DNA from: Halorientalis sp. LT38
GTDB taxonomy: Archaea; Halobacteriota; Halobacteria; Halobacteriales; Haloarculaceae
DNA length: 64,000 bases
Direction of reading: 5' to 3'
NCBI RefSeq assembly: GCF_037031225.1
Contig: NZ_JAYEZN010000001.1
Span: 2,418,001-2,482,000 of the forward strand
The position numbers were made by a program, and so were the translations under genes. The notes under the pieces were generated by a model. The model had not been told where the DNA came from and did no database searches. It saw only the letters and a list, made by a program, of their open reading frames with translations. Positions 33,222-42,429 of the stretch are shown piece after piece; the stretch's first letter is position 1; every line of letters starts with the position of its first letter.

Positions 33222-34646
33222 ATGGAGTGGTCAGGCCCTGCCACGGCGTTGCTCGACCACGCCCAGGACAAGATCGTCGTGCTGGACGAGCAGGGGGTGT
33301 TCCGCTACCTCAACCGGGCGACCGAGGACATTCTCGGCTTCGACCCGGAGCAACTCCGTGGCGAAGAGGCCTTCGACTATATTCACCCGGACGACCGCGA
33401 CCGGGTCACGGCCAGGTTTGCGGCGGTGGTCGACGGGCCCGAGGGCGGGGGCGGGACGATCGAGTACCGCCACCGGACCAGCGACGGGGAGTACGTCTGG
33501 CTGGAGAGCCGGTTCGCGGCACTCGCCGATCCGTCGACCGACGGCGAGCGCTACGTCGTCAGTTCGCGCGACATCACCGAACGCGTCGCGGCCCAGCGCC
33601 AGCGCGACGAGACCACTGTCCGACTCGAGGAACTGGCTGCCAAGTCGACCGACGTGCTGTGGATGTTCTCGGCGGACTGGGAGGAGGTGCTCTTCCTGAA
33701 CGAGGCCTACGAACCGATCTACGGCCAGCCCGCATCGGTGATCGAGGACGACCCGAGCCGGCTGATAGACGTGATCCACCCGGAAGACAGGGCGACGGTC
33801 AGAGACGCGATGGACCGCCTCTCCGCTGGCGAGTCGGTCGACTTCGAGTTTCGCGTCAACCCGAACCAGGACTACAACCGCTGGGCCTGGGTCCAGGCCG
33901 AGCCAATCTTCGACGACGACGGCGACGTGGTCCGGATCGTCGGCTTCACGCGGGACGTCACCGACCGGCGACGGCGGGAACAGCAGCTACGCGTGATCGA
34001 CACGATCCTCCGGCACAACCTCCGCAACGACCTCAACACGGTCCTCGGCCACGCGGAGTACATGGGGGAACATCCCGACGACGAACCGGAGAGACACGCC
34101 GACGCCATCGAGCGGTCGACGACGGAGTTGCTCCACAAGGCCGAGAAACAGCGCCGAACCATCGAGTTGCTCACCGGGCCGGTCGCGCCCTGTCGGGTCG
34201 ACCTCGTGCCCGCGATCGAGAGCGCCGTGGCGGCGCTGACCGACCGGTACCCCGACGCGACGGTCGAGACGGTCCTGCCGAGTGCCCTCGCCGCCCACGC
34301 GCTCGAGGATATCGGGCGGGCGATCCGGGAACTGCTGGACAACGCCGCCAGGCACGCCGAGGGATCGGCCCCGTGGATCCGGATCACGGCCGACCGGACG
34401 GCCGACCGCGCCGTCGTCGAGATCCAGGACGCCTGCCCGCCGATCCCGGAGTACGAGTACCGCATCCTGACCGGCGAACAGGAGATGAACGGCGTCACCC
34501 ACACCAGCGGCCTCGGCCTCTGGCTGGTCTACTGGATGGTCGACCTCTCGGACGGCCACATCGCCTTCGAGACCAGCCCCGAGGGCGGGAACACGGTCAC
34601 CGTGTCGCTGCCGCTCGCAGCCGAGGCCGTCGATCAACTCGATTGA
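33222..34646 (+). CDS. PAS-PAS sensor histidine kinase
   Basis: A 474-residue soluble kinase. PAS domain 1 spans about 10-120 (VVLDEQGVFRYLNRATEDILGF, closing SSRDITERVAA) and PAS domain 2 about 130-250 (closing FTRDVTDRRRRE). The phosphoacceptor is His265 in LRHNLRNDLN, the haloarchaeal HisKA variant. The ATPase domain has N box LLDNAARHA, G1-like IQDACPPIP (Gly replaced by Cys-Pro) and G2 SGLGLWLVYW. No membrane helices are present, so it probably senses a cytoplasmic signal such as redox or a small ligand. No response regulator gene is adjacent. Confidence 0.88.
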   Translation: MEWSGPATALLDHAQDKIVVLDEQGVFRYLNRATEDILGFDPEQLRGEEAFDYIHPDDRDRVTARFAAVVDGPEGGGGTIEYRHRTSDGEYVWLESRFAALADPSTDGERYVVSSRDITERVAAQRQRDETTVRLEELAAKSTDVLWMFSADWEEVLFLNEAYEPIYGQPASVIEDDPSRLIDVIHPEDRATVRDAMDRLSAGESVDFEFRVNPNQDYNRWAWVQAEPIFDDDGDVVRIVGFTRDVTDRRRREQQLRVIDTILRHNLRNDLNTVLGHAEYMGEHPDDEPERHADAIERSTTELLHKAEKQRRTIELLTGPVAPCRVDLVPAIESAVAALTDRYPDATVETVLPSALAAHALEDIGRAIRELLDNAARHAEGSAPWIRITADRTADRAVVEIQDACPPIPEYEYRILTGEQEMNGVTHTSGLGLWLVYWMVDLSDGHIAFETSPEGGNTVTVSLPLAAEAVDQLD

Positions 34647-34688
34647 TCCGGCCGCTCGCTCACGCTCGCGGCCGGGTCAGTACCGGGG

Positions 34689-35336
34689 TCACGCCTCGGC
34701 GCAGATCTCGACGAAGTTCTGCAGGATCCGCAGCCCCGTCTCCCCGGACTTCTCCGGGTGGAACTGCGTCCCGAAGACGTTCCCGGCCTCGTCGGCGATG
34801 ATGCTGGGGAAGTCGCGGTCGTAATCGGTCGTCGCGACCACCGCGTGATCGGCCTCGGGTTCGGCGTAGTAGGAGTGGACGAAGTAGGCGTACTCCCCGT
34901 CGACTCCTTCGACCAGCGGGTGGTCACGCTGGACTTCGAGTTCGTTCCAGCCCATGTGTGGGACCTTCAGGTCGCCGGTGAACCGGCGGTTGGTGCCGGG
35001 GATCAGGTCCAGCCCCTCTGCGCCACCCTGGCCCGCGTGCTCGGCCTCCTCGCTCGTGGTGAGCAGCATCTGCATCCCGAGACAGATGCCGAACAGCGGT
35101 GTCCCGTCGGCGGCGGCGTCGGCGAGCGCATCCCGGAACGGGCCGGCGTTCTCCATGCCCTCGCTGAACGCGCCGACGCCGGGGAGGACGATCCCGTCGG
35201 CGCGGGAGAAGGCGCCCGGATCCTCCACGATATCGACGCTCGCGCCCGCGCGTTCGAGTCCGCGGGTGACGCTCCGGAGGTTCCCCAGGCCGTAGTCGAC
35301 GACGACCACCTCTGCGGCCGTCTGCGTCGCGTTCAT
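34689..35336 (-). CDS. hisH: Imidazole glycerol phosphate synthase subunit HisH
   Basis: A 215-residue class I glutamine amidotransferase. The nucleophile is Cys85 in GICLGMQML; His193 and Glu195 in FHPEKSGE complete the triad. VVDYGLGNLRSV at the N-terminus and KVPHMGWNEL are HisH hallmarks. It supplies ammonia to HisF for histidine and AICAR synthesis. The start at 35336 is the Met before VVVVDYG. No other his gene is in the window, as is common for dispersed archaeal his genes. Confidence 0.94.
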   Translation of the reverse strand: MNATQTAAEVVVVDYGLGNLRSVTRGLERAGASVDIVEDPGAFSRADGIVLPGVGAFSEGMENAGPFRDALADAAADGTPLFGICLGMQMLLTTSEEAEHAGQGGAEGLDLIPGTNRRFTGDLKVPHMGWNELEVQRDHPLVEGVDGEYAYFVHSYYAEPEADHAVVATTDYDRDFPSIIADEAGNVFGTQFHPEKSGETGLRILQNFVEICAEA

Positions 35337-35452
35337 GTGTCGGGGTAGACCGGTCCCGGCCAAGTCAGTTCCGTTCCAGCCGAACCTGTGAGGCTGGAGC
35401 TCGGGGGAGCTTGCTCTCCCGGTGTTCCTGTGAGCGAAGCGAACAGGGGTGC
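35337..35452. repeat. Short hairpin-rich gap between hisH and the UDG gene
   Basis: Contains ggggagcttgctctccc and cctgtgagcgaagcgaacagg stem-loops downstream of the UDG stop. A terminator or processing role is possible; no gene. Confidence 0.45.
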
Positions 35453-36037
35453 TCAAAACGAGCCCAGCGTCGACTGCCCGCCCGATCCGGCGAGGTCGGC
35501 GGCCCGCTGGATCGTCGCCTCGAAGGCTTCCTCCTGACTCCGGTCGTACAGCGTCGCGGCCGGGTGGACCGAGAGCAACACGGTCCGGGTCTGGCCGCCC
35601 AGTTCGCAGTCGACGGTGTTGCCGGCCTCCCCCGTCACCGCGACGTCGCGCTCCAGCAGGTGCTCGCTGGGGACTTTGCCGAGGGTGACGATCGCCGTCG
35701 GATCGATCAGGTCGATCTCCCGCTCCAGGTACTCCCGGCAGTTCTCGAGTTCCTCCTTGCTGGGGTCGCGGTTCTCCGGCGGTCGACAGCGCACGCAGTT
35801 GGTGATCCGCACGTCGCTCCGTGCCAGCCCGGCGTCGCGGAGCGCGTCGTCCAGCACCGTGCCGCTCCGGCCGACGAACGGTTCGCCCTGTTCGTCCTCG
35901 TTCGCGCCGGGTCCCTCGCCGACGAACAGCAGGTCGGCGTCCGCCGGGCCGACGCCGTTGACGATCCGACTGCGACACGCGGCCAGGTCGGGACAGCGCG
36001 TGCACTCGATCACGTCGAGGTCCTCCATCTCGCCCAT
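35453..36037 (-). CDS. Uracil-DNA glycosylase, family 4
   Basis: A 194-residue UDG that removes uracil from DNA. It shows the 4Fe-4S ligand set (Cys12-x2-Cys15, then cysteines in TNCVRCRPPENR and LENCREYL), active-site motif A GEGPGANEDEQGEPF, and motif B SVHPAATLY. Family 4 enzymes are usual in archaea. A Met at residue 4 is an alternative start. It lies near the DUF99 gene on the same strand, with 61 bases between them, and could share its transcript. Confidence 0.88.
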   Translation of the reverse strand: MGEMEDLDVIECTRCPDLAACRSRIVNGVGPADADLLFVGEGPGANEDEQGEPFVGRSGTVLDDALRDAGLARSDVRITNCVRCRPPENRDPSKEELENCREYLEREIDLIDPTAIVTLGKVPSEHLLERDVAVTGEAGNTVDCELGGQTRTVLLSVHPAATLYDRSQEEAFEATIQRAADLAGSGGQSTLGSF

Positions 36038-36098
36038 GGAGTCGCTCCGGCAGGCGGAACCAAAAGTGAGTCGCCCGCGACGGCGAGTCGCCGCGGGG

Positions 36099-36677
36099 TC
36101 AGCACCGATGGCGGAAGTCGTCGGCCCCGCGGGCGGCCAGGCGCGCGACCCGGAGCGGTTCCGGGCGGCCGCCCTCGGGCGTGAACGCGCGGACTATGGC
36201 TGCCGCGTCCTCGTCGCCGTCCAGCCCGACGCTCCGGACGAAGACGGTCTCGTCGTCGCCGTCACTGTCTCCGCCGAGGGTGACGCGTTCACGGGCGGGC
36301 TGGGCGCGGTAGGTCTCCAGCCGGCGCTCCAGGGCGTCGCCCTCGAACTGCTCGCGCAGGGCGGGTTCGAGGCCGTCGCTCTCCTCGTACGTCACGGAGA
36401 GAACCGGCGGGTCGACGTGGTCGGCGAGGCGGTGCAGGTCGAGGAGGTTGAACCAGGCAGGCGCGATCCCGGAGAGGAGAACGTATCGGAGATCCTCGCG
36501 GCCCAGGTCGTCGAACAGGGCACAGACGGCGTCTGTGGCGTCGGTCCCGCCGACGGTGCAGGTCTCGAACGCGAACCCGTCGACGACGCGGCTGGCGCGG
36601 ACGACGGCGGCAGCGAGCGTGCTCCGGTCCGCGCGGAAGGACTCGGCGATCCCGAGCGCGCGGACCCCGGGTTTCAC
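36099..36677 (-). CDS. DUF99 family protein
   Basis: A 192-residue protein of the DUF99 family, which is related in fold to endonuclease V. The N-terminal KPGVRALGIAESF is diagnostic, followed by FETCTVGGTDATDAV and the YVLLSGIAPAWFNLLDL strand-helix. Its function is unknown; a nucleic-acid role is suggested by fold and by the neighbouring DNA glycosylase. It starts with GTG overlapping the stop of the small DUF5786-like gene (GTGA), so the two are translationally coupled. Confidence 0.85.
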   Translation of the reverse strand: MKPGVRALGIAESFRADRSTLAAAVVRASRVVDGFAFETCTVGGTDATDAVCALFDDLGREDLRYVLLSGIAPAWFNLLDLHRLADHVDPPVLSVTYEESDGLEPALREQFEGDALERRLETYRAQPARERVTLGGDSDGDDETVFVRSVGLDGDEDAAAIVRAFTPEGGRPEPLRVARLAARGADDFRHRC

Positions 36678-36865
36678 GTGTTCTCGTCTTCCTCTTCTTT
36701 GATGTGTTTCAGCTTGTCGAGTAGCTCGTCGTTCGAGGCCTTGAACTCGTATTCCACGTCGCCGTCGTGTGTGTTCTCCGATGTCGATACGCCGTCTTCG
36801 TCTTCGAAATCAGTATCGTAGTCCTGATTGTCCTGTTCGGACTCGTCGTAGCTCCCAAAACCCAT
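36674..36865 (-). CDS. Small acidic haloarchaeal protein, DUF5786-like
   Basis: A 63-residue acidic protein starting MGFGSYDESEQDNQ, a start I associate with the haloarchaeal DUF5786 family. The C-terminal helix (ASNDELLDKLKHIKEEE) is the only probable structure. Function is unknown. It overlaps the DUF99 start by four bases, and its promoter region, shared with the divergent metallo-hydrolase gene, holds the AT-rich ttaataacac just upstream. Confidence 0.75.
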   Translation of the reverse strand: MGFGSYDESEQDNQDYDTDFEDEDGVSTSENTHDGDVEYEFKASNDELLDKLKHIKEEEDENT

Positions 36866-36944
36866 GTGTGTTAATAACACCTGCAGCGTAAAAAGTATCC
36901 CGCCGGTCGGTACGCTGAAACCGCTCCCGGTAGACCACACTGAC

Positions 36945-37556
36945 ATGGACGTGTACAACGTCACGGAGGGTGCTGAGACCTTCACCTGTAACGCCTACCT
37001 GGCGACGGGCGAGCGGCCGGTCCTCGTCGACGCCGGCGCGATGGACGGCGTCGTCGACCGGATCCGTGACCACACTCGCGACCTGGCCGCCGTCGTGCTC
37101 ACACACCAGCACGGCGACCACGTGGCACAACTCGACGCCGTCCTCGACGAGTTCGACGCCGAGTGCTACGCCTACGCCGACCACGACCGGCGCAGCGTCG
37201 AACTCGAGGACGGCGATCAGGTGCTGATCGGCGACGAGGCCTTCGACGTGGTCTACACGCCCGGCCACGCAGACGACCACGTCTCTCTGGTGAGCGAGTC
37301 GAGCCTGTTCAGCGGCGACGTCGTCGTCCACGACGACGGCGCGTTCGACTACGGCTCCTTCGGCCGGACCGACATGGCCGGCCAGTCGCGTGAGCGCCTG
37401 ATCGAGAGCATCGAGGACCTGCTCGACCGGCTCCCGGAGGGGGTCGAACACATGTACGCCGGCCACGGCGGGACCTTCCACGGTGACGTGCGCGACGTCG
37501 TCGAAACAGCACTCGAGCGCGCGGAGAAGCGCGAGCCGAAGTACCCCAACGAGTAG
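36945..37556 (+). CDS. MBL-fold metallo-hydrolase
   Basis: A 203-residue metallo-beta-lactamase fold enzyme. The dinuclear site is formed by THQHGDH (His54, His56, Asp58, His59), the His in TPGHADDH near 111, the Asp in FSGDVVV near 128, and the His in YAGHGG near 175. It is of the glyoxalase II-like group with unknown thioester or other substrate. ATG at 36945 (MDVYNVTEG) is preferred; the earlier frame start would overlap the promoter of the divergent acidic protein. Confidence 0.85.
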   Translation: MDVYNVTEGAETFTCNAYLATGERPVLVDAGAMDGVVDRIRDHTRDLAAVVLTHQHGDHVAQLDAVLDEFDAECYAYADHDRRSVELEDGDQVLIGDEAFDVVYTPGHADDHVSLVSESSLFSGDVVVHDDGAFDYGSFGRTDMAGQSRERLIESIEDLLDRLPEGVEHMYAGHGGTFHGDVRDVVETALERAEKREPKYPNE

Positions 37557-37648
37557 GGACCCGACCACGGCTGGGGGCTAAAAAGGGCGGGGCGTTCGTA
37601 TGCGAACAGATTATTACGGTCCCGTGACTCACCTCGAAGCGAACGATC

Positions 37649-38191
37649 GTGGGACTGCGTGACTGGGTCTTCGGCGGCGAGACGCCCCTGGAGGCGGCCA
37701 ACAGACTCCGCGGCACGGCCAAGACGGCCCCCGAAGAGGTCGACGTCGACGCGCTCGTGGCGCTCGCGATCGACCCGGAGGACCACGCGGTGTCGCGCGC
37801 GGCTGCCGACGGGGTCGTAGCGCTGGCCGAACGGCGACCCACGCTGTTGCACCCGCACGTCGCCGACCTGCTGGAGGCGACGGCGGTGCTCGAGGGAATC
37901 GGATCGAAGCAGCGCGGCGCGTTCGCGCGGGCGATCGAGCACGTCGCCAGGCAGGATCCCGACGCGGTCGCGGCGGCGGCAGGGGCGCTGCTCGACTCGC
38001 TGGAGGCCGAACTCGAGGCCGACAGAGCCGCGGGGCGGGACGTCTACGTCGACCCGGAGAAAGCCCAGGGGCTCAGTCACGCGGCCGCGGCGGCCGGGAT
38101 CGACGACGCGGAACCGCTGCTGGAGCGACTGCGACGCCACTCCGATCCGACCGTGAGCGACGCCGCGAGAGAAGCGCTGCGAGAACTCTAG
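37649..38191 (+). CDS. HEAT-like helical repeat protein, hypothetical
   Basis: A 180-residue all-helical protein starting with GTG (GLRDWVFGG). Segments [27 protein letters not shown] and the final [18 protein letters not shown] resemble HEAT-repeat helices, with one longer central pair. It may be a scaffold, but no partner is evident. Its stop overlaps the stop of the convergent L40e gene by four bases. Confidence 0.6.
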   Translation: MGLRDWVFGGETPLEAANRLRGTAKTAPEEVDVDALVALAIDPEDHAVSRAAADGVVALAERRPTLLHPHVADLLEATAVLEGIGSKQRGAFARAIEHVARQDPDAVAAAAGALLDSLEAELEADRAAGRDVYVDPEKAQGLSHAAAAAGIDDAEPLLERLRRHSDPTVSDAAREALREL

Positions 38192-38337
38192 GCCGCGTTG
38201 CGTTCGCGGTTCTTCGGTCGGAGGTTCCCGTAGCCGCACTTCCGGCAGCGGTCCCCGCCCTTCGGGTTGCGGGCGTTACACCGCATGCAGATCATCTTGT
38301 CCAGCACGCGCCCTTCCGCTTTCTCGAACGTAGCCAT
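38188..38337 (-). CDS. rpl40e: Large ribosomal subunit protein eL40
   Basis: A 49-residue zinc-binding ribosomal protein. It has [10 protein letters not shown] followed by C17MRC20 and C31RKC34, and ends [10 protein letters not shown], the standard archaeal L40e layout. It is often missed because of its size. ATG at 38337 is used. The rest of the open frame upstream is a shadow of the enolase-superfamily gene on the other strand. Confidence 0.93.
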   Translation of the reverse strand: MATFEKAEGRVLDKMICMRCNARNPKGGDRCRKCGYGNLRPKNRERNAA

Positions 38338-38421
38338 GCGCGTCCGTTTCCGGTCGTCGCGGTTAAGTGTTCCGAGACCCACGCGGACGGGCTTTTTGTC
38401 CGCCCCGACAGTACGGGAGAT

Positions 38422-39465
38422 ATGGACTTCGACCGCGTCGCCGACCTGCCCCTCGCCGTCGAAGAGGTCGACCTTCGGCTCAGGGAGCGGGACACCTCGA
38501 GCGGATTCGCCCGCGCCACGACCACCGTCGCGCTCTCGGGGAACGGCGAGACGGGGCTGGGGGAGGACGTCACCTACGAGACCGCCGACCAGCGCGAACT
38601 GGTCGAATCGGGACTGCCGGACCTGACCGGCGAGTACACCTTTCGGGAGTTCTCGGACCTGGTCGGCGACCTGGACCTGTTCCCGTCGCCGCCCGAGCGC
38701 GAGGACTTCCGGCACTACCGCCGGTGGGCCGTCGAGAGCGCCGGGCTCGACCTGGCGCTCCGGCAGCAGGGGACCGATCTGGCGACCGTTCTCGACCGCA
38801 GCTACGACCCCGTCACCTTCGTCGTGAGCACGCGACTGGGCGACCCGCCGACGACCGACCGGCTCGAGCGCCTGCTCGACCTCCGGCCAGACCTGCAGTT
38901 CAAACTCGACCCGACGACCGACTGGACCCCCGACCTGACCGCCGCGGTGGCCGACCTCGCCCCGGTTCGGATCTGTGACCTCAAAGGGCAGTACGAGGGG
39001 ACCGAGGTGGACGCGCCGGCCGACCCCGACCTCTACGAACTGGTCCTCGACTCGTTCCCCGAGGCCGTGATCGAGGACCCGCGGCTCACCGACGAGACGC
39101 GCCCGCTCTTCGAGGGCCGCGAGGGTCGCGTCTCCTGGGACGCGCCGATCACCGGGCTGGAGAGCGTCGAGGCGCTCCCCTTCGAGCCCGACTGGCTCAA
39201 TATCAAACCCTCCAGGTTCGGGAGCGTGCGGTCGCTGTTCGAGACGATCGAGTACTGTCTGGATCGCGACGTTCGGATGTACGGCGGCGGCCAGTTCGAA
39301 CTCGGCGTGGGTCGCGGCCAGATCCAGGCGCTCGCCTCGCTGTTCTACCCCGATGGGCCGAACGACGTGGCTCCCGGCGCGTACAACGATCCAGAACTGG
39401 AGGGGGACCTCCCCGCGAGCCCGCTCGATCCGCCCGCCGACCCGGCCGGGTTCCGCTGGGAGTGA
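38422..39465 (+). CDS. Enolase-superfamily-like protein of unknown substrate
   Basis: A 347-residue protein. The N-terminal capping domain contains GLGEDVTYE, as in muconate cycloisomerase relatives. The barrel has candidate general acids and bases in FKLDPT and NIKPSRFGS, and candidate metal ligands in [15 protein letters not shown] and SWDAPI, followed by [23 protein letters not shown], which resembles the conserved C-terminal end of the barrel. The usual KxK pair is not exact, so the reaction is unknown. It is divergent from eL40 with 84 bases between. Confidence 0.6.
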   Translation: MDFDRVADLPLAVEEVDLRLRERDTSSGFARATTTVALSGNGETGLGEDVTYETADQRELVESGLPDLTGEYTFREFSDLVGDLDLFPSPPEREDFRHYRRWAVESAGLDLALRQQGTDLATVLDRSYDPVTFVVSTRLGDPPTTDRLERLLDLRPDLQFKLDPTTDWTPDLTAAVADLAPVRICDLKGQYEGTEVDAPADPDLYELVLDSFPEAVIEDPRLTDETRPLFEGREGRVSWDAPITGLESVEALPFEPDWLNIKPSRFGSVRSLFETIEYCLDRDVRMYGGGQFELGVGRGQIQALASLFYPDGPNDVAPGAYNDPELEGDLPASPLDPPADPAGFRWE

Positions 39466-39492
39466 GCGTGCGGGGTCACCGCCCGGCGTCGG

Positions 39493-40011
39493 TCACTGCG
39501 TCTCGAGGTAGTCGTCCTGCACCGCGAGGATCTCGTCGGCGTCGACGCAGTCGGCGTAGCGGCGGAGCGGTTCCTCGTTGAGTTCGAGGAAGGTGTGGCC
39601 CCATGTGAACTTCGAGAGGATCTCTTCTGCCTGCTCGCGCTCGCCGAGGAGACAGAGCGCGCCGGCGAAGGCCTCGACGGTGTTCAACTCGAAGGGCGTC
39701 CCGTAGTTGACGGGGTTGGCCGCGACGAGGAAGGGAAGCGCCCGGTGGATCCCCTCGAGGTCGAAGGCCTCGCGTTCGGCGGTCTCCCACGAGCAGTCGA
39801 GGGCGGTCAGGCGGTCGTGGCGCGCGCCGCGGCCGACGCCGTCCTCGGGCGAGAGGACCCGATCCGCGAAGGGGTTGAGGACGATCCCCGGCGGGGTCGA
39901 GCGGGTGGCCTTGTGGAGCTCCGCGAGGTCGAACCGCGCGAGTTTGCGGGCGCTGCACTTGTCGGGATCGTCGTTGCCTTCGTAGCGGACGTGAAGGTCG
40001 TATGCGCCCAT
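39493..40011 (-). CDS. tsr3: rRNA aminocarboxypropyltransferase (Tsr3, DUF367)
   Basis: A 172-residue SPOUT-like enzyme that adds the aminocarboxypropyl group to the hypermodified uridine of small-subunit rRNA. It shows [14 protein letters not shown] at the N-terminus, [26 protein letters not shown] and [21 protein letters not shown], all typical of the Tsr3/DUF367 family. ATG at 40011 precedes AYDLHV. It is divergent from the peroxiredoxin-like gene across 52 bases. Confidence 0.9.
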   Translation of the reverse strand: MGAYDLHVRYEGNDDPDKCSARKLARFDLAELHKATRSTPPGIVLNPFADRVLSPEDGVGRGARHDRLTALDCSWETAEREAFDLEGIHRALPFLVAANPVNYGTPFELNTVEAFAGALCLLGEREQAEEILSKFTWGHTFLELNEEPLRRYADCVDADEILAVQDDYLETQ

Positions 40012-40034
40012 CGACTGGACGAACGCGGTCAGGC

Positions 40035-40040
40035 TTTAAG
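40035..40040 (+). promoter_or_regulatory. TATA-like box of the peroxiredoxin-like gene
   Basis: tttaag lies 24-29 bases before the GTG start at 40064, supporting that start as leaderless. Confidence 0.5.
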
Positions 40041-40063
40041 ACCCTTGCAATCAAGGTTCGATT

Positions 40064-41311
40064 GTGCTACAGGAAGGGGCGGAGGCACCGACGTTCACGT
40101 TACCCGGCGTCGTCGATGGGGCGCCGAGAGACGTCGACCTCGACGATTACGTGGGGCGGGGTATCGTCGTGCTGGCCTTCTATCCCGCCGACTTCAACCC
40201 GGCCTGCGACGAGGATTCGTGTGACCTGACGGAACTGGACCTGTTCACCATGCAGCGCGACGTGGACATCTTCGCCGTCAGCACCGACAGCGTGTTCAGC
40301 CACCGGGCGTTCGCCGAGGAGTACTCGCTCTCGATCCCGCTTCTGAGCGACACCCACGGCGAGGCCGTCGCGGCCTACGACGTGGCCCTGGAGAGCGACC
40401 AGTTGCTCGCCGAGCGGGCCGTGTTCGTCATCGACCAGGAGGGCGTCGTCCAGTACGCCTGGTCGACGGCGGATCTGGAAGAACGACCGGACGTGGATGC
40501 GGTCCGCGAGGCCGTCTCCTCGATCGGCGGGGACTCGACGGCGGTCGGTCGCTACCGGGTCGGTCACGCCCACTACATCGAGGCCCGCCGCGCGTTCACC
40601 AGCGCGATGAAGAGCTACGAGGAGCGCGACTGGCTGATCGCGCAGGGCGACTTCCAGCGGGCGATGGAGGAGTTCCAGGAGTCGGCCGACCAGTTCCAGA
40701 GCGCCGTCCGCTTCGCCGAGTCCGAACCCCTCGAGGAGGGATTCGAGCGCGCCCAGGAGAAAGCCACCGCGCTCTGGCAGGCCGCCGAGTGGCTGGCCGA
40801 CTCGGCGAGCGAGTACGCCAGCGGCGACGGGAAGGAGGCCGACGAACTCAGACAGGACGCCGAGACGCCACTCGAGACGGCTCGCGACATCGGCGAACCG
40901 CCCGACCCCGACGACTTCACGCTCGACGAGGACGGCACGGCCCGGACGCGGGAGCAGGAGCCGGCCGACGACCTCGACGCGCCGACCGACCCCGCCGAGG
41001 ACGACCGGTCGTCCGAACCCGGCGGGGACGCCAGCGGCGACCCCGGCGAACAGGACGACGTCGACGCCGCCGTGGAGGACGTCGACCCCGACGGCGTGTC
41101 CAGCGCCGTCGAGTTCGAGATGACGGACGGCGACGCCACGAGCGACGGGGACGGCGACCGCTCCGATCCGCCGGCCGACGCCGAGGACGACCCCGAGGAG
41201 CCACCTGCCGAGACGGGAGCCGACGCGGAGGGTGAGACGACCGGCGCGGACGACGCCGACGATGACGACGAGGATGACATCGAACTGGACCTGACGGACC
41301 CCACGGAGTGA
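40064..41311 (+). CDS. Peroxiredoxin (AhpC/TSA) domain with long helical and acidic tail
   Basis: A 415-residue protein. Residues 1-160 form a thioredoxin-fold peroxiredoxin (APTFTLPGV, LAFYPADFNPACDEDSC, AERAVFVIDQEGVV). Cys48 is the likely peroxidatic Cys and Cys53 sits five residues later, as in BCP-type enzymes; the usual Thr three residues before Cys48 is Asn. Residues about 165-275 are a helical, coiled-coil-like domain (YIEARRAFTSAMKSYEERD), and the rest is an acidic disordered tail. The extra parts suggest a complex partner or scaffold. The GTG start fits the TATA box spacing. Confidence 0.75.
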   Translation: MLQEGAEAPTFTLPGVVDGAPRDVDLDDYVGRGIVVLAFYPADFNPACDEDSCDLTELDLFTMQRDVDIFAVSTDSVFSHRAFAEEYSLSIPLLSDTHGEAVAAYDVALESDQLLAERAVFVIDQEGVVQYAWSTADLEERPDVDAVREAVSSIGGDSTAVGRYRVGHAHYIEARRAFTSAMKSYEERDWLIAQGDFQRAMEEFQESADQFQSAVRFAESEPLEEGFERAQEKATALWQAAEWLADSASEYASGDGKEADELRQDAETPLETARDIGEPPDPDDFTLDEDGTARTREQEPADDLDAPTDPAEDDRSSEPGGDASGDPGEQDDVDAAVEDVDPDGVSSAVEFEMTDGDATSDGDGDRSDPPADAEDDPEEPPAETGADAEGETTGADDADDDDEDDIELDLTDPTE

Positions 41312-41372
41312 CCGGCCACCGCCGGACGCGGGGGACCGCCGGTTTCTCGGTCCCCGGTCGCCATGGTCGGGT

Positions 41373-41717
41373 ATGGATCAGGAGGCGACCGCCCGGGCGT
41401 ACTACCGGGCTCTCGACGACCACGACTACGAGGCGCTGGCCGACATGCTGGCCCCCGGGTTCGTCCACTACCGGCCCGACCGCACCATCGAGGGCCGCGA
41501 GCGGTTCGTGGACTTCATGCGCGACGAGCGACCCATGACGGAGACGAGCCACCCGCTTGACGCCGTGTACGAAAGCGACGGTGAGGTGAGCGACGCGGGC
41601 GAGGTTGCCGTCAGGGGCCGCCTGCTGGATTCCGACGACGAGCCGATCGTCTCGTTCGTCGACGTGTTTGCCTTCGAGGGAGCCGACGTCGCGGCGATCC
41701 GCACGTACACCCGGTAG
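41373..41717 (+). CDS. SnoaL/NTF2-like protein
   Basis: A 114-residue NTF2-like fold. It has ATARAYYRALDDHDYEALADMLAPGFVHYRPDRTIEGRERFVDFM as the helices and first strand of the cone, then strands AVRGRLLD, IVSFVDVFAF and VAAIRTY. This is the nuclear transport factor 2 / SnoaL family pattern, with ligand binding in the cone, but the substrate is unknown. ATG at 41373 is used. It converges on an acidic membrane protein gene. Confidence 0.75.
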   Translation: MDQEATARAYYRALDDHDYEALADMLAPGFVHYRPDRTIEGRERFVDFMRDERPMTETSHPLDAVYESDGEVSDAGEVAVRGRLLDSDDEPIVSFVDVFAFEGADVAAIRTYTR

Positions 41718-41742
41718 CGTTCGGCCCGGGCGGAAACAGGGC

Positions 41743-42360
41743 TCAGTTCGCGTCCTCGTTTGCTGCGTCTCCGCCCTCCGTGTCTCCGCCCGCCGCGTCT
41801 TCGTCGTTCGAGCCCTCGTCCGGTGCAGTCTCGCGCTCCGGTTCTCCGCCCGCGACGTCCTCCTGGCCCGATCCGGTCGGCTCGGATTCCCTGGACTCGG
41901 GGTCGATGGTCGCGGTGTCGTTCTGCCCCATGCCCTCGTATCCCGTGTCGTGTTCGACGGTGCCGGTCTCCTCGGAGACGTCCTCGTCCGCGTCCGTCGT
42001 TCCCGGTTCGGTGGGCTCTCCGTTCGCGTCCGTCGTTCCGGCGACCTCGTCCCCGGCGAGCTCGTCGGGCAGGTCCCCCTCGTCGGAATCGGTGGTCTCG
42101 TCGGTCGGGTCCTCGTCGGTCACGGCCTCCTCGCCCGTCGCCGGCCGGCCGCCGCTCGCTAAGACGCGATTCCTCACGGTCTCGGTCGGACGCACCTCCT
42201 CGCTGGACCGTCGATACGCGAGATACGCGAGGAGGCCGATGGCCGCGATCATCGCCGCCTTCCGCGCGAGCGCGCGGCCGCCCGGTGTCGATTCCCGTTC
42301 GACCGCCGCGGGCTGGTCGGTCGCCTTCGACGCCGATCGGGTGAGTAGTGTGAACGACAT
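41743..42360 (-). CDS. Single-pass membrane protein with long acidic tail
   Basis: A 205-residue protein. Residues 1-32 are basic, then one membrane helix (AAMIAAIGLLAYLAY, about 35-49) and a tail of about 150 residues made of Asp, Glu, Thr, Gly and Ser with no predicted structure. Without an N-terminal signal, the tail orientation is uncertain; positive residues on both sides of the helix do not decide it. No family is recognised. The gene lies downstream of serS in the opposite functional class. Confidence 0.6.
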   Translation of the reverse strand: MSFTLLTRSASKATDQPAAVERESTPGGRALARKAAMIAAIGLLAYLAYRRSSEEVRPTETVRNRVLASGGRPATGEEAVTDEDPTDETTDSDEGDLPDELAGDEVAGTTDANGEPTEPGTTDADEDVSEETGTVEHDTGYEGMGQNDTATIDPESRESEPTGSGQEDVAGGEPERETAPDEGSNDEDAAGGDTEGGDAANEDAN

Positions 42361-42429
42361 AGGAACAGTACCGCAGCAGCGAGGAAAGTGGTTCGGACCT
42401 GGCGAACGGGCGAAAGTTCCAGTCGCCGA

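Noticed and set aside
34975-34995. A match to the start of the dispersed unit (gtgaaccggcgg)
   Set aside because: It lies inside hisH, encodes conserved residues and lacks the second arm of the palindrome.
34689-36005. A 438-codon minus-strand frame running from the UDG region through hisH
   Set aside because: Only its last 215 codons (hisH) are protein-like; the upstream part is an Arg/Gly-rich shadow of the UDG gene.
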